From positions 1 through 11,182 of the forward strand of contig CADCOF010000204.1 of NCBI GenBank assembly GCA_902802975.1: a stretch of 11,182 nt of DNA, read 5' to 3'. The stretch's first letter is position 1, and each line of letters begins with the position of its first letter. The notes under the pieces were generated by a model. It saw only the letters and a list, made by a program, of their open reading frames with translations. It was not told the origin of the DNA and made no database searches. The position numbers and the translations under genes are program-made. The stretch comes from an uncultured Ruminococcus sp. (lineage in GTDB: Bacteria > Bacillota > Clostridia > Oscillospirales > Acutalibacteraceae). Positions 1 through 6,078 of this stretch are shown piece by piece.

Positions 1-4
1 GCGG

Positions 5-28
5 CAAGCCTTTTTGAAAAAAGGCTTG
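5..28. repeat. A/T-rich hairpin, possible terminator-like repeat
   Basis: Positions 5-14 (CAAGCCTTTT) pair perfectly with 19-28 (AAAAGGCTTG) around a 4-nt loop. The 10-bp stem is strong, but no T-run follows on the plus strand, and on the minus strand only four bases remain before the window edge. It may be a terminator-like structure between two genes or one end of a dispersed repeat. The window does not show which. Confidence 0.5.
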
Positions 29-101
29 GCGAAAAACTTTGTGATGCTCTCTGTCTAACCTTAAGTTGATGACATTGCCTCTATCGCCGGGGAGGCGAGT
101 G

Positions 102-123
102 ACTTTTGCTAGGCGGCAAAAGT
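102..123. repeat. Hairpin of a probable dispersed intergenic repeat
   Basis: ACTTTTGC (102-109) pairs perfectly with GCAAAAGT (116-123) around a 6-nt loop, and is followed by AACCAAAAACGCC (124-136). From memory, similar hairpins with a 'GTAACCAAAA' tail recur between genes in many bacterial genomes and are often mistaken for short proteins. Membership of such a family is inference. No open frame runs through it. Confidence 0.5.
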
Positions 124-308
124 AACCAAAAACGCCTTTGGGATTTAGTGGCTACAATCCCGCCTTTGTTTTCTACGGAGCCGAGTCACCGCCGGTTTTA
201 GACTGGGTCGGCATTCTTCAATGCGCTGCGCGCAATTACAGCTTTTTCATGTGTATAGCGCGGGTTTTTATGGTTTAGATTTGCATATAGTTTGAGCGCG
301 TATTGGGT

Positions 309-410
309 ACGGTGCGAGTCTCCAGTGGAGACCTCTGCGCAGCAGAAGCACCGTCGGGGACGGCTCCCAGCCGACCGAACCGGCAGGTGAGACCGGCATG
401 CCGCCGCCAG
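309..410. repeat. GC-rich foldback element with three-way junction
   Basis: The outer stem pairs ACGGTGC (309-315) with GCACCGT (348-354). Inside it are two hairpins: 318-323 with 327-332 (GTCTCC/GGAGAC) and 334-338 with 342-346 (TCTGC/GCAGA), each with a 3-nt loop. Only four bases outside the loops are unpaired. To the right lie GTCGG (353-357) with CCGAC (371-375), and a perfect 10-bp palindrome CGGCATGCCG (394-403). By hand count the 102 nt are about 70% GC, well above the surrounding sequence. The element ends exactly where the DUF4132 stop codon begins. It is probably a dispersed repeat or a structured RNA element of the 3' untranslated region. Confidence 0.6.
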
Positions 411-3400
411 TCAAGCTTTGATCTGACGCATGATAAAGGGGTCTTTTATCTTGTCGTCATTTGAGAACATGAGCATTTTTGTTATGATCTCTGCAGTTTT
501 CGGATCTTCATCAAGGAACGGCAGGAATATCTTACTCTTTTTCCCGCTTGATACAGCGACAACATTTATCTGATGACCGCCGACCATATGTATAACTCCG
601 CTTCCGAGATGAATAGTATACTTCGCCCATTTTCCGTCGATCATAATATGATTTTTGTCAACAGAAACATTCTTCAAACCGAAAAGCTTGACGTTGTAAT
701 CCACGATAACAGAACGCATTTCTATTGTTGAGTGACTTGTTTCGGGGTCTACGCCTCCGGCATGGGCAACACTGACGGCAAGATCAACATCACGCATTAC
801 TTCGGAGTATATGATATCGGGAATTTCGCTGATCTTTAACGGTGCATACGTTTTTCTGTCATAGAAACACACGCCGTCTATCGTTGGTGCTTCAATATCG
901 GCAGGACTGAACCAGTCTGCAACGGCATACAAAGACGCAATTACATTGTCATCATAATATATCTTCTGTAAGCCGTCCTCATAATCCGCTACCCAGCGTC
1001 TTGTTTTCAGTGCGCCGACAGTCCGGCTTGCTTGTATCTGATAACCCGTGAACATAAGCGACATTGTCTTCTCGCTTTCCTCCGGCAGTTTTACGTACAA
1101 TTCTCTGAAAACCTGACGGAACGGCTGGAATTTTCCTTCATTTGAACCACGTTCAAGCACAATGCTTTGGAAATCCGACCATACGCCTTTTTTGTACAGA
1201 TCATACGGGTGAGCGGCGCGAAGCAGAGTATCATTGTCAAATTTGTGACGGGTTCCTTTTTCATCGATCAATACGCCGTTATCGATAAATCCGCAGATAT
1301 ACTCGTCTCCCGTTGTGACAAATACAAGACTCTCCATGATACAGCGTGTAACCGGGTTTTCGCACAGCGCGTTAAGCTCCCCAAGAGTAAATTTGCTGCA
1401 TTCCTCCATTGCAAGCTCGAACATTTTCACCGTTCGGCTGTACTGCTGCTTGAGCTTTTCGTAAAACTCCTTCACTTCCAAAAACTCTTCATTTTTCTTA
1501 AGCGGTGCAGGCGTTGATTTGAGTGCTTTTCCCTTTTTCTCAAACGTCATGGACGGTTTGCCTAATTTATCAACAACTATCTGCACTTCGTATTCACCGA
1601 TGCTTGTTTTGTCAAAGAAACGCTTGTTATGGCGGACGAGCTCTGTTTCCATAGAGAGTGTGAGACGCGTTTCGTCGCTGTAGCCCGCTGCTGCGGCAAG
1701 GTTTTTCAGGGCGTATTTTACCGCCTCGCCCTCGCTTTGTCGTCGCTGTGCGCCGAATTTTTTGCTCTGCTTCAAAAACGCCTGGATAAACTCGTATCGC
1801 TGCAAAATGTCGGCGTTTTCTTTTGACGGAATGATTCCGAGTGCCAAAAGTAAATCTTTGTTTCGCTTGTCCCTGATGATGTTCTCTGTTTCTGCAATGT
1901 CCATTTTACCCAAAGCAGCATCGGCAAATTTTCGCGCTCTTGTGTGCATATTGCTTGATGAAATATACTTTGCACTCTTATATATACGTTCAAACAGTTT
2001 ATCGCCAAGTTGAGTATAAACGTCCATAAACCACTTAGCATCAAAGCAGCCGCCGTTCAGCTCTTCTTTTGTGAGCGGAGTATATTTCGCGATTATCGCA
2101 AAACGCTTGTCACTGATAAACTCCGCAGTGTGTGCCATAAAATAATAACAGCCGCTCCTGAACCCTTCTATACCCAGATGTTCGCCGATAAAATCTATCC
2201 ACTGTACCGCAAACATAGCTACTTCGATTAGACGCTCGTCGCTGATGTGAGACTCCTTCGCTTTTTTGCTGAATATTTCGGCTGTTTCACCTTCGGCAGG
2301 ATAACAAACGGAAAGCAAATGACCCAAACTTTCTTTTTTGGACATTGTTCCGCTGTAATAATAACTTCTTGCTTTCAGCGTTTCGTTTCCAAGAGCTTTC
2401 AGAATCTCCATCAAACGGTCAATACCGTATATTTTTTTGATGCTCGGAACAGAATGCGTAAATACAGTCTCACTGTCGCCTCGCTTAAGTTCCGTATTAA
2501 GAACAAGCTCGATAACATTCGATAAAACTTCATGAGAATTGCGATACAGGTCGCTGTCCTTTGGTATTTCATCGTTTTCGGTCAGCTTTTTCCCTTCAAT
2601 CTCAAGTATTTTTTCTATGTCTCTGCGTGTATAATACGAAAGATTGTTTTCGGTCACGCTGCTAAGTGATGAAATCGATTTAGGCAGTCCTATGTACTCG
2701 AACATGATCTTGTATATGTCATCTTTGGTAATTATGCCATGCGCAAAAGCGGTAAGATATGTGTATATACCAAGTGTAAGATTGCTGCTGCCGCCTAAAT
2801 GTCTGCTCTCTAATTCGTTGTTTATTTCATGCTCTTTCAAGAGAAGTTCATGAAGGATACGGAAATTTGTATCGAAATCCTTCTCTATATAGCCTGCCAG
2901 TTTAGCTATCATCAAAGACGGCGCACGCTTTGACAAATACAGAGCAGGCTGACTGTACCAATACGGCCTTTTCGACTCGTTATCGCGCGTCAGAATATAT
3001 GTGTCCATATCAAGACAGCGAACGAAATACAGCACACAGTTTTGCACAACTTCATACGGCAACTCAAGTTCGAATTCGCTGAGTATGCAGTCCAAAACAC
3101 AGCTTCTCAACTGACTGAAGGAACTTTCAAGAAAACGTTTGTCCTTGACTCCAAGTTCTTTGTCATAGTCAAAATCGGCGATAGTTCCGAAAACTTCCTT
3201 CTGCGTTTTGTCATAATGCTTTTGGGATTCCTTTGAAAGAGAAGCAGGAGAACGATCTCTGTTATGATACAGATACAGTGACCAAAAACGCTGAGGAGTT
3301 TTGATCGATTCGCGGTAATACTTCGCCCAAAGCTCATGAAAAGGCGTTACTTCCCATATTTTTTGACGCGCTCTCTCCTCTGCCACAGACGACCATTTGC

Positions 3401-5519
3401 ATGGTAAGCTTCCGAAATTTCCAAGCAGACGTTCTTCGCCATTGTAGCCGGTAAATTCAAGATTTGAGTTTTCTTCAATAAGCGACATCAAGTCCAACTC
3501 CATTTTCACAAGCTCTTTGTGCGGCACGGAAAAAAACTTTTGTACAATCTTGATATCGGGTTTCACATTAGCCGGCGCAATAGATGTATTTGTATCGTAC
3601 AGACCATACCCGTTTTCAGCGTTAAGCTCCTCGGAATCCTTTTTGCCAACTATTTCGTTAATGAGAATTCTTTCACGATCGGTCGGAGACTCTATGGAAC
3701 CTGCTGCTGCGATAGATTTGGAAAAATCATCATCTTTGTATTCGGACATTGCAAACATCAACAAATCGAGTGCGGCTAATCTTATGTTTTCTTCTTTCGA
3801 TGTCATCATCCGCAGTATAGACAATTTCAAATCCGAGGGAGAGCGTTTTTTGAGAAGTTCCAGAACGCCGCTGCGGATATCGGCAGATTTATATTTTGCG
3901 AAACCTTCAATTATCTGATACTCGCTGTCTGACATTTTCAGATCACACAGTATCTTGAGCGAAGTAGAGCGTGTATAGCCACCTTTGTCAGCGACTGCTT
4001 TAATCACGATATTTCTGAGAGACTGATTATCGCTGCCCTTCTCTTTTAATACAACTCCGATAACACTTATAATATCGGAGCGAGTATCGACGTCGAAATC
4101 CGTCATGCGTTCACCTAAGGAACAAAGTTTGTCTTCATCGTTGAGTATAATAGCGGCACCGAGCATACACTGCAAAATACGGCTTTTTGTTATTTCACCC
4201 GAAAGCCACGGGAAAACAAACGGCGCGTATTCAATCTTCTTTTTAGACATGGATCTATACAATCCGTCCATGATATCATAATGCTTTTGTGCTGCAGATT
4301 TATCCTTGAAAAATGGCTTGGCATATTGATCAATGTGCCGATAATCGTTTTTGCAGGAGTAATTGTAGTAGATATACATGGGGTAGTACATAGCAAAAAC
4401 TTTTGTATCAAGCGGGTGAGTTTCTATCACTTCGGACGCAATACGGTAAGTAATGCTCTTTATCTCGACTTGGCACATGAAATAACCGATAGTCAAAAGC
4501 TGTACATCATTTTCACAGCCTCGCAATTCCAGGATAACATTCATTGCATCAGCTATATCATAAAAGCTAAGTCCCCACAAGCCACAGTAGATATGTACCG
4601 CGTCTGTTGTATTGATAAGCTCCATGCAGTTCTCACGGCTTTTGACGGCAGCGACCATATCGTCAAGCACCTTTTCGGCAGTTCTGTCTGGTTCGCCCTC
4701 CCAACAAATTCCGCACCATGTCGCAACGGCGCGTTTCACCGCAGGAAAACGGATAAGGTTATTATCCTTGATAGTGTTTAGTATCGATATGAATGCCGCG
4801 ATGGTTCCGCAGTCGGCACTTTCGCAGATAGACTGACGCAGCCCCTCCTGAAGACGGGCAGCCACAAGCAGACCGCACAAAAGCGTGTGCAGCTCGGTAT
4901 TATCCGACATAATTACGGAGCGAATACAACGATAAGATAACACATTCGTGTTGTTTTCGCTTGTTATCATATCGTGCAGTATACCGATAACTTCTTCATC
5001 ACCGGAATTGATGCGCTCGGCAATAAATGTATCTGTATATCTTAAACTAAGATATACAGAACGTTTTATATCATCCTCCCACTCATCACATACAATGGGC
5101 TTGAGGTTTCCGATACTCAATCCAAGTCGGCCAACAATATAATAATAATTCATCAGCTTAAAAATTCTCTGCGCATGAGGAAATACATCACGGCTGCGAT
5201 AGCTTCTTCTGTAATATGAGCGGCTGTACTGATAGCGCACCATGTTATCGCAAGCACGATAGAAGTCATTGACAAACTCGCTGGGCACGAGAATTTCGAC
5301 AACTTTCCCGTACTCTCTCTTTACAAATTCGGACAACACATCTATATGCTGTCTTTTGATCTCAACGTAATATTTTGAGTCTCTGTCAAACGAGTCATCT
5401 GCACCATACATAACAAAATCCAGTGCCTTGCGCTCTTTTTCCGAAAGACACTTTAGTTCTTTTTTGTGAGTATCGATAAATTTCTCATTATACTCTTTGA
5501 TGATGTCATAGCTGTACAA
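411..5519 (-). CDS. Giant DUF4132-domain protein (1702 aa)
   Basis: This is a large, probably cytoplasmic protein with no signal peptide or membrane segment. Its biochemical role is unknown, as for the DUF4132 family generally. Residues about 440-600 look like helical HEAT/ARM-type repeats. The DUF4132 core is around 1290-1480, with a typical 'GKALKSTPAPLKKNEE' stretch at 1330-1345. The conserved C-terminal block is 1500-1702, including VAHAGGVDPE (1584-1593), HSTIEMR (1596-1602) and FLPFLDEDPKTAEI (1665-1678). The N-terminal third is unassigned and has a Tyr/Arg/Ser-rich patch at 94-111. I see no WGR domain. It is longer than the E. coli relatives YehI and MolR/YehF, which are about 1200 residues as I recall. 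The start is TTG (5517-5519), supported by an AAAGGAGGAA site 7 nt upstream. The first internal Met is residue 37. The gene follows the ubiquitin-like gene by 13 nt. The family call is firm; the function is not. Confidence 0.93.
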   Translation of the reverse strand: MYSYDIIKEYNEKFIDTHKKELKCLSEKERKALDFVMYGADDSFDRDSKYYVEIKRQHIDVLSEFVKREYGKVVEILVPSEFVNDFYRACDNMVRYQYSRSYYRRSYRSRDVFPHAQRIFKLMNYYYIVGRLGLSIGNLKPIVCDEWEDDIKRSVYLSLRYTDTFIAERINSGDEEVIGILHDMITSENNTNVLSYRCIRSVIMSDNTELHTLLCGLLVAARLQEGLRQSICESADCGTIAAFISILNTIKDNNLIRFPAVKRAVATWCGICWEGEPDRTAEKVLDDMVAAVKSRENCMELINTTDAVHIYCGLWGLSFYDIADAMNVILELRGCENDVQLLTIGYFMCQVEIKSITYRIASEVIETHPLDTKVFAMYYPMYIYYNYSCKNDYRHIDQYAKPFFKDKSAAQKHYDIMDGLYRSMSKKKIEYAPFVFPWLSGEITKSRILQCMLGAAIILNDEDKLCSLGERMTDFDVDTRSDIISVIGVVLKEKGSDNQSLRNIVIKAVADKGGYTRSTSLKILCDLKMSDSEYQIIEGFAKYKSADIRSGVLELLKKRSPSDLKLSILRMMTSKEENIRLAALDLLMFAMSEYKDDDFSKSIAAAGSIESPTDRERILINEIVGKKDSEELNAENGYGLYDTNTSIAPANVKPDIKIVQKFFSVPHKELVKMELDLMSLIEENSNLEFTGYNGEERLLGNFGSLPCKWSSVAEERARQKIWEVTPFHELWAKYYRESIKTPQRFWSLYLYHNRDRSPASLSKESQKHYDKTQKEVFGTIADFDYDKELGVKDKRFLESSFSQLRSCVLDCILSEFELELPYEVVQNCVLYFVRCLDMDTYILTRDNESKRPYWYSQPALYLSKRAPSLMIAKLAGYIEKDFDTNFRILHELLLKEHEINNELESRHLGGSSNLTLGIYTYLTAFAHGIITKDDIYKIMFEYIGLPKSISSLSSVTENNLSYYTRRDIEKILEIEGKKLTENDEIPKDSDLYRNSHEVLSNVIELVLNTELKRGDSETVFTHSVPSIKKIYGIDRLMEILKALGNETLKARSYYYSGTMSKKESLGHLLSVCYPAEGETAEIFSKKAKESHISDERLIEVAMFAVQWIDFIGEHLGIEGFRSGCYYFMAHTAEFISDKRFAIIAKYTPLTKEELNGGCFDAKWFMDVYTQLGDKLFERIYKSAKYISSSNMHTRARKFADAALGKMDIAETENIIRDKRNKDLLLALGIIPSKENADILQRYEFIQAFLKQSKKFGAQRRQSEGEAVKYALKNLAAAAGYSDETRLTLSMETELVRHNKRFFDKTSIGEYEVQIVVDKLGKPSMTFEKKGKALKSTPAPLKKNEEFLEVKEFYEKLKQQYSRTVKMFELAMEECSKFTLGELNALCENPVTRCIMESLVFVTTGDEYICGFIDNGVLIDEKGTRHKFDNDTLLRAAHPYDLYKKGVWSDFQSIVLERGSNEGKFQPFRQVFRELYVKLPEESEKTMSLMFTGYQIQASRTVGALKTRRWVADYEDGLQKIYYDDNVIASLYAVADWFSPADIEAPTIDGVCFYDRKTYAPLKISEIPDIIYSEVMRDVDLAVSVAHAGGVDPETSHSTIEMRSVIVDYNVKLFGLKNVSVDKNHIMIDGKWAKYTIHLGSGVIHMVGGHQINVVAVSSGKKSKIFLPFLDEDPKTAEIITKMLMFSNDDKIKDPFIMRQIKA

Positions 5520-5524
5520 ATTTC

Positions 5525-5534
5525 TTCCTCCTTT
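5525..5534 (-). promoter_or_regulatory. Ribosome binding site fixing a TTG start
   Basis: Read on the minus strand this is AAAGGAGGAA, a near-perfect Shine-Dalgarno sequence with 7 nt between GGAGG and the TTG start at 5519. It begins inside the TAA stop codon (5533-5535) of the upstream gene. A ribosome finishing the small protein could therefore re-initiate on the DUF4132 gene, which suggests translational coupling. Confidence 0.85.
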
Positions 5535-5955
5535 ACCATATTCTGCCTGAAAGCATAACCAGCTTGATGAATGTTAGACTTTCTGTTGATTTTATATCGA
5601 CAAATTCATCGAGAGATTCAAGCTTTTTGTCATCTGCAAAAATAACTACGATCCCGTCTTCAAACGCTTCCAAAGCATTATCGACAGAGGTCTGCAGGTT
5701 GGGTAACTTTTCTCCGTAATTTACGTTGAATGCCACTTTTCCAAGCTGAGCTTTATTTTCAATGTCGACAGGCGACAACACATTAAAAAGCTCGGACGTT
5801 TCACGGCGTTCTATATATTCATCGACGCAGTTTTTCACCGCCGCAGTGATAAGCTGACGCACTGTAGATATGTTATCATCAAACATCATGCTTCTTGTTG
5901 TGACCTTGTTTTTTTTGCCTGATACAGTTTTTACATTGATTTTTACTTCTACCAT
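5533..5955 (-). CDS. Small ubiquitin-like (beta-grasp) protein upstream of DUF4132
   Basis: This is a 140-residue soluble protein with no signal peptide or membrane segment and no assigned function. Residues 3-14 (VKINVKTVSGKK) and 31-45 match the first strands and helix of ubiquitin in pattern. Residues 104-135 (VIFADDKKLESLDEF, then STESLTFIKLVML) resemble the ubiquitin stretch IFAGKQLEDGRTLSDY followed by STLHLVL. Between them, about residues 46-100, is an insertion with a second predicted helix. The C-terminus is SGRIW, with no diglycine, so conjugation to targets is unlikely without processing. It starts at ATG with TAGGTGA 6 nt upstream. It lies 13 nt before the DUF4132 gene, so the two proteins probably work together. 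I recall similar small proteins ending in a 'TFIRL...GR.W' pattern in other Clostridia. The gene is certain; the ubiquitin-like fold is inferred by eye. Confidence 0.85.
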   Translation of the reverse strand: MVEVKINVKTVSGKKNKVTTRSMMFDDNISTVRQLITAAVKNCVDEYIERRETSELFNVLSPVDIENKAQLGKVAFNVNYGEKLPNLQTSVDNALEAFEDGIVVIFADDKKLESLDEFVDIKSTESLTFIKLVMLSGRIW

Positions 5956-5983
5956 GAGAAATCACCTACTTAAGTATGAGTTA

Positions 5984-6032
5984 GTGTGGAGTTTGGAGAG
6001 TTGAGAGTGGAGTTGGCAGTTGGTAGCTGAAA
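5984..6032. repeat. Degenerate heptanucleotide repeat array, 7 units
   Basis: The stretch divides into seven consecutive 7-mers, each starting with G and ending with A: GTGTGGA, GTTTGGA, GAGTTGA, GAGTGGA, GTTGGCA, GTTGGTA, GCTGAAA. The 7-nt period is clear although units differ by several bases. It resembles the short tandem heptamer repeats known between genes in some bacteria. Its role is unknown. Confidence 0.6.
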
Positions 6033-6078
6033 TTGCACTCTCAACTTTAAGCTTTGAGCTGTATTGTATTTTCCAAAC
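5991..6078. repeat. Nested inverted repeat (foldback) ending at the transglutaminase stop codon
   Basis: AGTTGAGAGTG (5999-6009) pairs perfectly over 11 bp with CACTCTCAACT (6036-6046). Outside it, GTTTGGA (5991-5997) pairs with TCCAAAC (6072-6078). Inside it, 6016-6021 can pair with 6031-6036 with one G-U pair, competing for base 6036. A small AGCT-TTG-AGCT hairpin sits at 6050-6060. The right arm ends directly beside the stop codon of the transglutaminase gene (6079-6081). It may be a miniature insertion-like element or a 3' mRNA structure. No T-run follows on the minus strand, so it is not a classical terminator. Confidence 0.55.

Larger units (their letters stand above)
1..410. other. Gene-free region with three foldback repeats
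   Basis: No credible coding region lies here: frames are short, broken by stops and lack ribosome binding sites. It holds an A/T-rich hairpin (5-28), a hairpin with an 8-bp stem (102-123) and a GC-rich multi-stem element (309-410). The stretch 124-308 contains only short palindromes such as TGCGCGCA (227-234). On the minus strand this region is downstream of the DUF4132 gene. I see no hairpin followed by a T-run that would make a confident intrinsic terminator for that gene. Confidence 0.7.
5956..6078. other. Spacer between the transglutaminase and ubiquitin-like genes
   Basis: These 123 nt hold the ribosome binding site of the ubiquitin-like gene (TAGGTGA, 5962-5968 on the minus strand), an array of degenerate 7-nt units and a foldback structure. 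I found neither a convincing sigma-A promoter nor a hairpin with a T-run in the minus direction. Read-through from the transglutaminase gene is therefore possible. Confidence 0.6.

Noticed and set aside
309..354. tRNA-like cloverleaf
   Set aside because: The structure has two arms instead of three, is only 46 nt long, and lacks the conserved tRNA T-arm bases and acceptor length.
4281..4781. Plus-strand open frame of 166 codons inside the DUF4132 gene
   Set aside because: It is antisense to a gene with strong family evidence, resembles no family and has no convincing ribosome binding site.
5533..5955. A full ubiquitin-like conjugation system
   Set aside because: The protein lacks a C-terminal diglycine and the window has no E1-, E2- or JAB-type gene. 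Only the fold similarity is claimed.
5984..6078. CRISPR array or intrinsic terminator
   Set aside because: The 7-nt units have no spacers, and the hairpin is not followed by a T-run on the minus strand.
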